Of a stretch of DNA of 64,000 nucleotides, positions 51,798 through 60,011 are shown piece by piece (within the stretch, counting starts at the first letter, position 1; every line of letters starts with the position of its first letter). The notes beneath the pieces are model-generated. The model searched no databases and was not told the DNA's origin. It saw nothing but the letters and a program-made list of their open reading frames with translations. Made by a program: the position numbers and the translations under genes. Source of the DNA: Streptomyces antarcticus (GTDB taxonomy: Bacteria; Actinomycetota; Actinomycetes; Streptomycetales; Streptomycetaceae); the NCBI RefSeq assembly GCF_026627255.1, contig NZ_JAPNLM010000001.1, forward strand, positions 434,001-498,000, in the 5' to 3' direction.

Positions 51798-53000
51798 GTG
51801 GCAGCGGAGATCGTCAACCCTCGCAGTGACAGTGCGACGGACAACAACCCCGACGCGGTGTTCGCACTGCACCGGGGCGGCAAGATGGCCATCGTGGCCA
51901 CGGTGCCCGTCCACGACAAGGACGACCTGTCCCTCGCGTACACCCCCGGCGTGGCGAAGGTGTGCAGCGCCATCGCCGAGCAGCCGGACCTGGTGAACGA
52001 GTACACCTGGAAGTCGAACGTGGTCGCCGTCGTCACCGACGGCACGGCCGTGCTCGGCCTCGGTGACATCGGCCCCGAGGCCTCCCTCCCCGTCATGGAG
52101 GGCAAGGCCATTCTCTTCAAGCAGTTCGGTGGCGTGGACGCGGTTCCGATCGCGCTCGCCACCAAGGACACGGACGAGATCATCGAGACGGTCATCCGTC
52201 TCGCCCCGTCCTTCGGCGGGGTGAACCTGGAGGACATCTCCGCCCCCCGCTGCTTCGAGATCGAGCGCAGGCTCCAGGAAGCCCTGGACATCCCGATCTT
52301 CCACGACGACCAGCACGGCACGGCCATCGTCTCGCTGGCCGCGCTGCGCAACGCCGCGAAGCTCACGGGTCGCACCCTCGGCGACCTGCGTGCGGTGATC
52401 TCGGGCGCGGGCGCGGCGGGCATCGCCATCGCCAAGATCCTCGTGGACGCGGGCATCGGCGACGTCTGCGTCACCGACCGCAAGGGCGTCGTGTCCGCGG
52501 ACCGCTCCGACCTGACGGACGTCAAGGCGGAGATCGCGGGCCTGACCAACAAGACGGGGCAGACCGGTTCCCTGGAGAACGCCCTCGCGGGCGCGGACGT
52601 CTTCATCGGCGTCTCCGGCGGTACGGTTCCCGAGGCCGCGGTGGCGACGATGGCGAAGGACTGCTTCGTCTTCGCCATGGCCAACCCCAACCCGGAGGTG
52701 CACCCCGACGTCGCGCACAAGTACGCGGCCGTCGTGGCGACCGGGCGTTCGGACTTCCCGAACCAGATCAACAACGTGCTGGCCTTCCCGGGCATCTTCG
52801 CGGGCGCCCTCAAGGTCCGGGCCACCCGGATCACCGAGGGTATGAAGATCGCCGCCGCCGACGCCATCGCCGGCGTCGTGGGCGACGAGCTCGCGGCGGA
52901 CTACGTGATCCCCTCGCCGTTCGACGAGCGCGTCGCCGAGGCCGTCTCGGCCGCGGTCGCCGCGGCGGCGAAGGCCGACGGAGTGGCCCGCCTGGCCTGA
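51798..53000 (+). CDS. NAD(P)-dependent malic enzyme
   Basis: A 400-residue short-form malic enzyme. Malate/metal site: LAYTPGVAKVC, VTDGTAVLGLGDIGPEASLP and EDISAPRCFEIERRL, IFHDDQHGTAIV. The nucleotide fold is RAVISGAGAAGIAIAKIL with VCVTDRKG. It decarboxylates malate to pyruvate, supplying NAD(P)H. It lacks the C-terminal phosphotransacetylase-like domain of MaeB. GTG 51798 has AAGGGG 9 bp upstream. Which cofactor is used cannot be told from the motif alone. Confidence 0.95.
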   Translation: MAAEIVNPRSDSATDNNPDAVFALHRGGKMAIVATVPVHDKDDLSLAYTPGVAKVCSAIAEQPDLVNEYTWKSNVVAVVTDGTAVLGLGDIGPEASLPVMEGKAILFKQFGGVDAVPIALATKDTDEIIETVIRLAPSFGGVNLEDISAPRCFEIERRLQEALDIPIFHDDQHGTAIVSLAALRNAAKLTGRTLGDLRAVISGAGAAGIAIAKILVDAGIGDVCVTDRKGVVSADRSDLTDVKAEIAGLTNKTGQTGSLENALAGADVFIGVSGGTVPEAAVATMAKDCFVFAMANPNPEVHPDVAHKYAAVVATGRSDFPNQINNVLAFPGIFAGALKVRATRITEGMKIAAADAIAGVVGDELAADYVIPSPFDERVAEAVSAAVAAAAKADGVARLA

Positions 53001-53023
53001 CCGTCACACCCAGCGGTACGCGA

Positions 53024-53057
53024 AGAGGCCCGGCCGGAGCGATCCGTCCGGGCCTCT
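53024..53057 (+). terminator. Terminator of the malic enzyme gene
   Basis: AGAGGCCCGG (53024-53033) pairs with CCGGGCCTCT (53048-53057): a perfect 10-bp stem 23 bp past the stop codon. Confidence 0.82.
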
Positions 53058-53142
53058 CCGTGTCCGGGCGGCGCGGGCGCGCGGCCCGGCAGTGCGGCGA
53101 AGACCTCACTTCCGGGGGGCCGGAGGGGCTGGAACCCGTACC

Positions 53143-53159
53143 TACCGAGCGGTAGCGTC
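53143..53159 (+). promoter_or_regulatory. Dyad/-10 overlap before the oxidoreductase gene
   Basis: CTACCGAGCGGTAG (53143-53156) is a perfect dyad with 5-bp arms. TAGCGT at 53154-53159 fits a -10 box and ends 5 bp before the ATG at 53165. No ribosome-binding site is present, so a leaderless transcript controlled at this dyad is plausible. Confidence 0.45.
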
Positions 53160-53164
53160 GCGGC

Positions 53165-54127
53165 ATGTTCGCTGCCTACGCCGCCAGAATCGACCGAGAC
53201 CAGCCGCTGAACGGCCTCGTGCTGGGCGACCGCCCGGCCCCCGTGGCCCGACCCGGCTGGGTGACCGTCAACGTCCGGGCCGCCTCCCTCAACCACCACG
53301 ACCTGTGGTCGCTGCGCGGGGTCGGCCTCGGCGAGGACAAACTGCCGATGATCCTCGGCTGCGACGCCGCCGGGACGGACGAGGACGGCAACGAGGTCGT
53401 CCTGCACTCCGTGATCGGCCAGAGCGGCCACGGGGTCGGCCCCGACGAGCCGCGCTCGATCCTGACCGAGCGCTACCAGGGCACCTTCGCCGAGCAGGTG
53501 ACCGTCCCCGCCTGGAACGTCCTGCGCAAGCCCGCCGGGCTGTCGTTCGAGGAGGCCGCCTGCCTGCCGACCGCCTGGCTGACGGCGTACCGGATGCTGT
53601 TCACCAACGCCGGGGTGCGGCCCGGCGACTCCGTCCTCGTACAGGGCGCCGGCGGCGGGGTCGCGACCGCCGCGATCGCCCTCGGCAAGGCCGCCGGCCT
53701 GCGCGTCTTCGCCACCAGCCGGGACGAGGCCAAGCGCGAGCGGGCCGTGGAGCTGGGCGCCCTGGAGGCGTACGAGCCGGGCGCGCGGCTGCCGCAGCGG
53801 GTCGACGCGGTCATCGAGACGGTGGGCGCGGCCACCTGGTCCCACTCGGTGAAGTCCCTGCGCCCGGGCGGCACGCTGGTCATCTCCGGCGCCACGAGCG
53901 GCGACCGCCCGGCGCACGCCGAGCTGACCCGGATCTTCTTCCTGGAGCTGAAGGTGGTCGGCTCGACCATGGGCACCAAGGACGAGCTGGAGGACCTGCT
54001 GTCGTTCTGCGAGACGACGGGCCTGCGGCCGGTCATCGACGAGGTGCTTCCGCTGGACCGGGCGCGGGAGGGCTTCGAGAAGCTCCAGTCGGGCGACCTG
54101 TTCGGAAAGGTCGTCCTCACTCCCTGA
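53165..54127 (+). CDS. Zinc-less MDR-family oxidoreductase (quinone oxidoreductase-like)
   Basis: A 320-residue medium-chain dehydrogenase/reductase. GroES-like N-domain: VRAASLNHHDLWSLRGVG and MILGCDAAGTDEDG. Rossmann domain: VLVQGAGGGVATAAIALGKA, then TSRDEAKRERAVELGA. A cluster of four Cys for structural zinc is absent, as in quinone reductases. Substrate unknown. No ribosome-binding site is seen before ATG 53165, suggesting leaderless expression. Confidence 0.88.
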   Translation: MFAAYAARIDRDQPLNGLVLGDRPAPVARPGWVTVNVRAASLNHHDLWSLRGVGLGEDKLPMILGCDAAGTDEDGNEVVLHSVIGQSGHGVGPDEPRSILTERYQGTFAEQVTVPAWNVLRKPAGLSFEEAACLPTAWLTAYRMLFTNAGVRPGDSVLVQGAGGGVATAAIALGKAAGLRVFATSRDEAKRERAVELGALEAYEPGARLPQRVDAVIETVGAATWSHSVKSLRPGGTLVISGATSGDRPAHAELTRIFFLELKVVGSTMGTKDELEDLLSFCETTGLRPVIDEVLPLDRAREGFEKLQSGDLFGKVVLTP

Positions 54128-54171
54128 GCCCCCTGAGCACCCCCGGCCGCCGGCGACCGACCGGCACCGTC

Positions 54172-54215
54172 GTCAATTGGGGTTGACACCACCTCCCGCG
54201 TCAACCTAGATTGAC
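54172..54215 (+). promoter_or_regulatory. Promoter with two GTCAA-N6-TTGAC operator dyads
   Basis: GTCAA-TTGGGG-TTGAC (54172-54187) and GTCAA-CCTAGA-TTGAC (54200-54215) are two identical-arm inverted repeats 28 bp apart. They overlap -35 TTGACA (54183-54188) and -10 TAGATT (54207-54212), spaced 18 bp. The ATG of the HTH gene is 8 bp after the -10, so the mRNA is probably leaderless. Confidence 0.72.
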
Positions 54216-54219
54216 ATGC

Positions 54220-54429
54220 ATGACGGAAGCCACTGATCTCGCCGAACGGGCCGGTGACCGTGACCCCCGCGTGGGCCTGCGTGCCGTGGCCGCCCTCCGC
54301 AGGCTGCTGGAGCAGCTGGAGGCCGTACAGGTGCGCAGCGCCCGCGCCCAGGGCTGGTCCTGGCAGGAGATCGCGGCCGAGCTCGGCGTCAGCCGACAGG
54401 CCGCGCACAAGAAACACGGGAGCCTCTGA
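54220..54429 (+). CDS. Small helix-turn-helix protein
   Basis: A 69-residue protein that is mostly one HTH: VGLRAVAALRRLLEQLEAVQ then ARAQGWSWQEIAAELGVSRQ and AAHKKHG, resembling the DNA-binding half of sigma-70 region 4/AsnC-type domains. ATG 54220 directly follows a consensus promoter with twin dyads, to which this protein may itself bind. Its stop overlaps the ATG of the Clp-N gene (TGATG), so the two are co-translated. Confidence 0.82.
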   Translation: MTEATDLAERAGDRDPRVGLRAVAALRRLLEQLEAVQVRSARAQGWSWQEIAAELGVSRQAAHKKHGSL

Positions 54430-55025
54430 TGTTCGAACGCTTCACCCGGGACGCCCGCTCCACCGTGACGGGCGCGGTCACCGAAGCCCAGCGGGCCGGC
54501 GCCGCCTCGGTCTGCGAGGAGCACCTGCTGCTCTCGCTCCTGGCCCTGGGGGTCCTGGACCCGCTGGGCGTGGACCGCGAGTCCGTTACGGCCGACCTCG
54601 CGGCGGCCCGCCGCCGGGGCGGCATGTCCCGGGCCGACGAGGAGGCGCTGGCCGGACTCGGCATCGACCTCACCGAGATCGTCACCCGCGTCGAGGAGGC
54701 CCACGGCGAGGGCGCCCTGGCCGCCCCGGCACCCCGTCGGCGCACCCTGGGGGGATCCGTCCGCGCGGCCCTGGGCCGCTCCGGGCCCGAGGAGGGCGGC
54801 GGCGGTTCCGGGGGCCGCGTCGGCGGCAGCCGCCACGTCCCCTTCACCGAGGGCTCCAAGAAGGTGCTGGAGCAGTCCCTGCGCATCGCCCTGGGCCGCC
54901 GCGACAAGCACATCGGCAGCCTGCACCTGCTGCTGGCGCTGCTCTCCCGCCCGGGCACGGTCTCCGAGGTCCTGGCGGACCACGGAGTCACGTACGGCAC
55001 GGCCGAATCGGGCCTGGCGGCCTGA
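54429..55025 (+). CDS. Clp N-terminal (Clp R) domain protein
   Basis: A 198-residue protein with two Clp repeat motifs: MFERFTRDARSTVTGAVTEA with EEHLLLSLLAL, and after a Gly-rich linker SRHVPFTEGSKKVLEQSLRI with IGSLHLLLALLSRPGTVSEVL. It is the substrate-recruiting N-domain of ClpA/ClpC without any ATPase module. Possible roles are adaptor or decoy for ClpC-type proteases. Coupled to the HTH gene by TGATG overlap. Confidence 0.9.
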   Translation: MFERFTRDARSTVTGAVTEAQRAGAASVCEEHLLLSLLALGVLDPLGVDRESVTADLAAARRRGGMSRADEEALAGLGIDLTEIVTRVEEAHGEGALAAPAPRRRTLGGSVRAALGRSGPEEGGGGSGGRVGGSRHVPFTEGSKKVLEQSLRIALGRRDKHIGSLHLLLALLSRPGTVSEVLADHGVTYGTAESGLAA

Positions 55026-55040
55026 GCCGTCGCCGTGCCC

Positions 55041-55126
55041 GTCCGGTACGGCGCCCCGCCTGCGAGCCGGGCGCCGTACCGGACTGGCGTGCGGGCCGGG
55101 CGCCGTACCGGACTGGCGTGCGGGCC
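55041..55126 (+). terminator. Terminator with duplicated 3' arm
   Basis: GTCCGGTACGGCGCC (55041-55055) is perfectly complementary to GGCGCCGTACCGGAC at 55070-55084 and again at 55099-55113. The 3' arm lies in a 29-bp direct repeat present twice (55069-55097, 55098-55126). It is located between the convergent Clp-N and PadR genes. Confidence 0.8.
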
Positions 55127-55136
55127 GGCCGGGCGC

Positions 55137-56075
55137 CTACGGCGTGCTCAGCGCCCCGGTGAGCCGGGAGGCCGCCGCCGCCAGGTGGGCGCGGGCCTCG
55201 GCCAGCCGGGCCGGGGTCACGCCGTGGTCGCGGGCCGCGTCCCGCACCTCGTCGCGGAAGCGGTCCAGCAGCCGGTCCAGGTCGCGCGCCGGATCGGCGG
55301 TGGGCTCCAGGTCCCCGGCCCAGTCGGTGCCGGGCGACGGGGCCGCGGCGGAGGGCGCGGACCCGGCCGACGGGCCGGACGGGCCGCCCTGCCCGGCCGC
55401 GGAACCGCCGGTGCCGGTGCCGGTGCCGGTGCCGCCGAGCCAGGCTCCGGCCAGGCTGCTCAGCACCCCGCCCGACTTGGCGAGCTGGTCCTGCAACTGG
55501 CCGGCGATGCGCTGGACCTCCTCGCGGGCCCGTTCCTGGGCCTCCTTCGCCTGGCGGCGGGCCTGCTGGGCCTCCTCGCGGGCCCGGCGACTCTCGTCCT
55601 TCGCCCGGCGGGCCTGCTCCTTCCAGTCCTGCCGCGCCTTGCGCAGCTCTTCCTTGGCCGCCTGCCAGGACTCGTCCTGGACCTGGGTCGCCGACGCGGA
55701 GGCCGCGGCCCGCATCTCGCGCCGCAGGTCGCCCGCGGCTCCGCGGACGTCGTCGCGGATCTCGGCGGCCAGTTCGGTGACCGAGTCCCGGATCTCCAGT
55801 TCCAGGTCGGCCAGCTCGCCGCTGCGGTCGGCCAGTTCGGCACGGCCCGCCTCGGTGATGGAGTACACCTTGCGCCCGCCCTCGGTGGCGTGCGTGACCA
55901 GGCCCTCGGCCTCCAGCTTGGCCAGCCGCGGGTACACGGTGCCGGCGGAGGGCGCGTACAGGCCTTCGAAGCGCTCCTCCAGCAGCCGGATCACCTCGTA
56001 GCCGTGGCGCGGGGCCTCGTCCAGCAGCTTGAGCAGGTAGAGGCGGAGGCGGCCGTGGGCGAAGACGGGCGGCAT
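55137..56075 (-). CDS. PadR family regulator with long coiled-coil tail
   Basis: 312 residues. The PadR winged helix occupies residues ~1-75 (HGRLRLYLLKLLDEAPRHGY, then GTVYPRLAKLEAEGLV). Residues ~85-200 are a long charged coiled coil (KARQDWKEQARRAKDESRRA...). A Gly/Thr/Pro linker and a C-terminal helical domain (DPARDLDRLLDRFRDEVRDA) follow. It is much longer than usual PadR regulators (~110-190 aa). The start lies 1 bp after the DUF4097 gene stop, so it is an operon partner and probable autoregulator. Confidence 0.88.
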   Translation of the reverse strand: MPPVFAHGRLRLYLLKLLDEAPRHGYEVIRLLEERFEGLYAPSAGTVYPRLAKLEAEGLVTHATEGGRKVYSITEAGRAELADRSGELADLELEIRDSVTELAAEIRDDVRGAAGDLRREMRAAASASATQVQDESWQAAKEELRKARQDWKEQARRAKDESRRAREEAQQARRQAKEAQERAREEVQRIAGQLQDQLAKSGGVLSSLAGAWLGGTGTGTGTGGSAAGQGGPSGPSAGSAPSAAAPSPGTDWAGDLEPTADPARDLDRLLDRFRDEVRDAARDHGVTPARLAEARAHLAAAASRLTGALSTP

Positions 56076-56076
56076 G

Positions 56077-57003
56077 TCAGAGCACCTTCTTGTCGAGCGT
56101 GAGGGGGGCGTCGGCGTCGGCCTGCGGGCGGCGCAGCAGCGCGATCCCGCCCGAGACGGTGGTGGCCCGCAGGGTGCCGGTGCCGGCACCGAGGGTGCCG
56201 GTGATCCGCTTGGTGCCCAGCTGGCCGGAGACCCGCAGGTCCTCGAAGGCGTTGGAGACGCCGCCGGTGGCGGTGTTGGCCTCCACGCGGGCGTCGGCGG
56301 GGTGCGGCAGGCGGATGGCGACCTGGCCGGACACGGAGTTCAGGGCGATGTCCACCGGGCGGGCGGCCGCCGGGTCGAGGTCCAGGTCGATGAGCATGTC
56401 GCCGCTGACCGAGTCGGCCCGTACGGACACGCCCGCGCCGTCGACCACCGTCAGGCCTCCGGACACCGAGTGGAAGCCGAGGTCGCCGGTGACGGACTGG
56501 GCCTCGACGCTGCCGGAGACGGTGTGCGTCTTGACCCGGCCGGAGAGCCCCACCAGGGTGGCGTCGCCGGAGACGCCGTTGACGTCGGTGCCGCCGGAGA
56601 TGCCGGAAACGAAGGCGGTGGCGCCGACGACGCCGACGTGGACCCGCGTGGCGGCGGGGACGGTGAGGGTGACGGCGGCGCTGCGCTCCCATGCCTTGCG
56701 GCCCTCGGAGGCGGAGCCGGACCAGGCCTTCCACGGCTTGGCCTCGAACCACGCCTTGAACCCCTGGGAGCCGTTCCAGGGCAGGTCCTCGTAGGAGACG
56801 GTGAGGACGCCGCCCTCTTGGACCACGTACAGCGGGGGCCCGTCGATGGCGGACGCCTCCAGGCGGGCGGGGCCCTCCTCGGCGGCGACCACGTTGACCG
56901 TGCCGCTCACGAGGCGCACGCGGAGCTCGGTGACCGGCTGCTCGAAGGTGAGCTTCTGCGGTTCGGCGATGTGCCACGTCGACTGTGACGCCTGCTCTGC
57001 CAT
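56077..57003 (-). CDS. DUF4097 beta-helix repeat protein
   Basis: A 308-residue cytoplasmic DUF4097 protein with no signal peptide. Repeated short strands with VSG turns (TDVNGVSGDATL, HTVSGSVEAQSV, SVSGGLTVVD, NSVSGQVAIRL) build a beta-solenoid. ATG 57003 (MAEQASQSTWH) is supported by GGAGGAT upstream. It forms a two-gene operon with the PadR regulator; in other bacteria such pairs respond to envelope stress, but that is only suggestive here. Confidence 0.87.
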   Translation of the reverse strand: MAEQASQSTWHIAEPQKLTFEQPVTELRVRLVSGTVNVVAAEEGPARLEASAIDGPPLYVVQEGGVLTVSYEDLPWNGSQGFKAWFEAKPWKAWSGSASEGRKAWERSAAVTLTVPAATRVHVGVVGATAFVSGISGGTDVNGVSGDATLVGLSGRVKTHTVSGSVEAQSVTGDLGFHSVSGGLTVVDGAGVSVRADSVSGDMLIDLDLDPAAARPVDIALNSVSGQVAIRLPHPADARVEANTATGGVSNAFEDLRVSGQLGTKRITGTLGAGTGTLRATTVSGGIALLRRPQADADAPLTLDKKVL

Positions 57004-57052
57004 GGTGCTGATCCTCCTCGTGCGTTCACGGACACAGGTCTCGACGCACGCA

Positions 57053-57088
57053 ACATATCGCGTCTTCTCCATAACACGATATATCGCG
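57053..57088. promoter_or_regulatory. AT-rich operator/promoter of the DUF4097-PadR operon
   Basis: CGATATATCG (57077-57086) is a perfect 10-bp palindrome. ATATCGCG occurs both here (57081-57088) and at 57055-57062, spaced 26 bp. This is the most AT-rich patch of the region and lies 50-85 bp upstream of the DUF4097 ATG on its strand: a good PadR-binding candidate. Confidence 0.6.
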
Positions 57089-57153
57089 GTCGGGGGAAGT
57101 CAAGCGCGCTGCCCGAATCATCGATATGAGGTGATTTGCCTTAGCGTGTGGGC

Positions 57154-57966
57154 ATGCCGATCCCCCCGAGCACCGCAGGCGGCCTCCTGCTCTGCCGCGC
57201 CGAGCCCCTCGCCGCCCGCCCCGCCGCGCACCTGCCGCGCGTACGCCTGCTACTGGCCCCGGCAGGCGGTTGGACCGCCATCGTCCCCGGGGGAGAGCCG
57301 TGGCTGGACGGCGAGGACAGCGTGGCAGAGGTGCTCGCCGGCTGGGGCTCGGCCATCGCGATCGGCGTCGGCCGGCCGGTGCTGAGCCTGTGGTGGGAGG
57401 ACGGCCGGACCGGCTTCTCCCTGGCCGGCGGGTTCCGCCGCGCGGCGGTCTACGGGTGGGCGGCGGACGGGACCCCGGACGGCGAACCGGAGGCCGTACG
57501 GACCCTCGCGGCCCGGCTGGGCCTGGACCCCGTACTCGACCTGGAGGAGCTGGAGCGCCTGACCCGCCCCGACGCGGAGGCCGACGGGTACTCCAGGCTG
57601 CTCGGGCTCATCGCCCTGCTGTCCCGCGCGGGACTGGCCCTGCCCCCGGGGCTCACCCCGGGGGAACCGGCCGACCGGCTCCGGGAGGCGGCCCGGTACG
57701 CGCCCGGCGCCGAGACGGTGGAGTGGTCCGGCTGGCGCGAGGCGGTACGGGCGGAGCTCGACGCGGTGGAGGACGGCCCGCTGGGGCCCTGGGTGCTCGG
57801 GCCGAAGGCCCGCCTGCTGGGCACGGCCGAGCTGGCGGCGGGCGCGCCCCTGCTGCTCTGGGGTGCCCGTCGGCGCAGCCCGGGCCGGATGACGGCCGGC
57901 GCCGTCCTGACGGCGCACGGCGCCCTGGCCCTGGCGTACGACCGCGCCCGGACGCGGCGCGGCTGA
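57154..57966 (+). CDS. Hypothetical protein (270 aa)
   Basis: A 270-residue protein of unknown function: MPIPPSTAGGLLLCRAEPLA..., with GGWTAIVPGGEPWLDGEDSV, LSLWWEDGRTGFSLAGGF and a C-terminal hydrophobic stretch AGAVLTAHGALALAYDRAR. No catalytic motif or membrane anchor is clear. ATG 57154 has no ribosome-binding site; TAGCGT (57142-57147) lies 6 bp upstream and could be the -10 of a leaderless transcript. GTG 57148 would add two residues. Confidence 0.7.
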   Translation: MPIPPSTAGGLLLCRAEPLAARPAAHLPRVRLLLAPAGGWTAIVPGGEPWLDGEDSVAEVLAGWGSAIAIGVGRPVLSLWWEDGRTGFSLAGGFRRAAVYGWAADGTPDGEPEAVRTLAARLGLDPVLDLEELERLTRPDAEADGYSRLLGLIALLSRAGLALPPGLTPGEPADRLREAARYAPGAETVEWSGWREAVRAELDAVEDGPLGPWVLGPKARLLGTAELAAGAPLLLWGARRRSPGRMTAGAVLTAHGALALAYDRARTRRG

Positions 57967-58062
57967 GACACGTCGGGCCTCCCCCGGGCCCCGGCCGCGC
58001 GCGTCGGGCGCCCCAGCCCCCGGGCCGGCCGCCACCCGCGCCCGGTCCCCCGCGGTGAATCG

Positions 58063-58998
58063 TTACGCCACCTCCAGCAGCGGGCTGGCGTGGTGCCGCA
58101 GCCACGCCCGGTACGGCGGCGTCCGCATGGCCGCCTCGCGGTAGGCGGCCCGGAGGTCCGCGTAGACCTCCGCGTGCGCCCCCGGCGGGGTGGCCAGCAG
58201 CAGCCGTACGGCGAGGGGGTCCCCGCACAGCGGCCGGATCGCCATGTCGTCGCGCGGCCCGGAGGTCGGCTGGCACGGGGCCACCGCCTCGCCGGACACG
58301 ATCAGCGAGGTGGCCGTGTGGTAATCGGCGTGCAGTACCGGCGGATCGAGCCCCGCCCCGGCGAAGACGCGGCGCAGCCCGTCCCACTCCCCGTCGACCG
58401 ACGGATCGACCGTCCAGCGGTCGGCGGCCAGGTCCCGTAAGGACACCACCGACTGCCGCGCGGCCGGGTGGTCCCGCGACATCGACACGAACTGAGGCTC
58501 CCGCTCCATCAGCACGTGCACCTCCAGCCCGGGTGGCATCCGCAGCGGGCTGCCCTCGACCTCGTGCACGAACGCCACGTCGAGCTGCCCCGAACCCACC
58601 ATCCGCAGAAGGGCGTTGGCCGAGACGTCCACCACCAGCGAGGTCTCCGTGTCCGGCAGCCTCCGGTGCAGCCGTCGCAGCCACCCCGGCAGTGCCCGGC
58701 TGGCCGTGGAGCCGATCCGCAGCCTCGGCCCGTGCGCCAGTGCGTGCGCCTCCGCCACCAGGGCGGCCATCTCGGCCAGCAGCGGACGCGCCCGGCCCAG
58801 GACGGTGCGCCCGAACGGCGTGGGCCGGCATCCGGTCCGCTCGCGCAGGAACAGCTCTCCGTCCAGGGCCCGTTCGATCCGGCGCAGCTGGGTCGTCAGG
58901 GAGGGCTGGCTCACGCCGAGCTGCCGGGCCGCCTTGTGCAGGCTTCCGGCGTCGGCGATGGCGCACAGGGCGCGCAGGTGCCTGACCTCAAGCTCCAT
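58063..58998 (-). CDS. LysR family regulator adjacent to snapalysin
   Basis: A 311-residue LysR protein. The HTH reads MELEVRHLRALCAIADAGSL then AARQLGVSQPSLTTQLRRIE; residues ~90-300 are the effector domain. It is divergent from the snapalysin gene, the arrangement of the SnpR/MprR activators of small neutral protease genes in Streptomyces. Codon 187 (58440-58438) is TTA, so translation should need bldA tRNA. The stop is TAA, rare in this window. ATG 58998. Confidence 0.92.
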   Translation of the reverse strand: MELEVRHLRALCAIADAGSLHKAARQLGVSQPSLTTQLRRIERALDGELFLRERTGCRPTPFGRTVLGRARPLLAEMAALVAEAHALAHGPRLRIGSTASRALPGWLRRLHRRLPDTETSLVVDVSANALLRMVGSGQLDVAFVHEVEGSPLRMPPGLEVHVLMEREPQFVSMSRDHPAARQSVVSLRDLAADRWTVDPSVDGEWDGLRRVFAGAGLDPPVLHADYHTATSLIVSGEAVAPCQPTSGPRDDMAIRPLCGDPLAVRLLLATPPGAHAEVYADLRAAYREAAMRTPPYRAWLRHHASPLLEVA

Positions 58999-59088
58999 GC
59001 CCCGAGAGTAGGCCGGGCCGGGTAGACCGCACCAGCCGCCGATAGCCCCCCGAATCCCGCCATTCTTAACCCTGTTGGGCAACCGAAA

Positions 59089-59119
59089 ACTCCCCGATAG
59101 GGCCGGGCTATCGGGGAGT
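59089..59119. promoter_or_regulatory. Perfect 12-bp inverted repeat upstream of snapalysin
   Basis: ACTCCCCGATAG (59089-59100), 7-base spacer, CTATCGGGGAGT (59108-59119). The half-element CGATAG also occurs at 59039-59044. It lies between the divergent LysR and protease starts, 94 bp before the protease ATG: a likely LysR-type activator site. Confidence 0.7.
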
Positions 59120-59212
59120 GACATCATCCCCCGGCCCCTTCCGCTCCCCCAGACTCCGGTACCGAACGACCCACCCCCCACAGCACCACCGGACGAGTAG
59201 GAGCTCCCCCAC

Positions 59213-59869
59213 ATGCGCCACTCCCGTAAGGCCATGCTGTCCGCCGGCATCGGCCTCGGCCTCGCCGCCACCCTCGGCGGCGTCGCCCCCGCGGCCGCCG
59301 CGCCCGCCCCCGTCGGCAACTCCGCCACCTTCGCCGCGTACGAGCGTTCCCAGGAGAACCAGGCCGCCACCAAGGCGTTCTTCGAGGCCGTGCAGCGCTC
59401 GGTCACCGAACAGCGCGCCGCGAACCCGGGCGCCCTCGCCGTGACCGTCACGTACAACACCCGCAGCGCGCCCAGCTTCCGTACGCAGATAGCCAGTTCC
59501 ACCCGGATCTGGAACAGCTCGGTGACGAACGTGAAGCTCCAGGAGGTGTCCTCCGGCGGGAACTTCTCCTACCGCGAGGGCAACGACTCCCGCGGCTCGT
59601 ACGCGAGCACGGACGGCCACGGCCGCGGCTACATCTTCCTGGACTACCGGCAGAACCAGCAGTACAACTCCACCCGCGTGACGTCGCACGAGACCGGGCA
59701 CGTGCTGGGTCTTCCGGACCGCTACTCCGGCCCGTGCAGCGAGCTGATGTCGGGCGGCGGCCCGGGCACGTCGTGCCAGAACGCCACCCCGAACGCGACC
59801 GAGCGCGCCCGCGTGAACCAGCTGTGGGCGAACGGCCTGGTCGCCTCGGGTCTGGACGCGAAGGGCTAG
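59213..59869 (+). CDS. snpA: Snapalysin-type secreted zinc metalloprotease
   Basis: A 218-residue M7-family protease. A signal peptide (residues 1-29, ending AAAAPA) is followed by a short propeptide with a coiled helix ([19 protein letters not shown]). The mature domain has [13 protein letters not shown] and zinc motif H159-ETG-H163-VLGLPD, i.e. HExxHxxGxxD with Asp169 as third ligand. Two Cys pairs match a family disulfide ([15 protein letters not shown]). It is an extracellular protein hydrolase active in development or nutrition. ATG 59213. Confidence 0.95.
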   Translation: MRHSRKAMLSAGIGLGLAATLGGVAPAAAAPAPVGNSATFAAYERSQENQAATKAFFEAVQRSVTEQRAANPGALAVTVTYNTRSAPSFRTQIASSTRIWNSSVTNVKLQEVSSGGNFSYREGNDSRGSYASTDGHGRGYIFLDYRQNQQYNSTRVTSHETGHVLGLPDRYSGPCSELMSGGGPGTSCQNATPNATERARVNQLWANGLVASGLDAKG

Positions 59870-59877
59870 TCCCCGTC

Positions 59878-59911
59878 GGCCCGGCCGGCCGGTCCCCCGG
59901 CCGTCCGGGCC
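59878..59911 (+). terminator. Terminator of snpA
   Basis: GGCCCGGCCGGCCGG (59878-59892) can pair with CCGGCCGTCCGGGCC (59897-59911), with one mismatch and a 4-base loop, 8 bp after the stop codon. Confidence 0.7.
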
Positions 59912-60011
59912 TCTCCCCGCCGCCCTGCCCGCCGCCTGCCGCCGCCCTGCCCGCCACCCTGCCCGCAGACCGGCGCCCCACGGCAGGCCTGTTCCGCGCG
60001 GTCCGGCGGGG

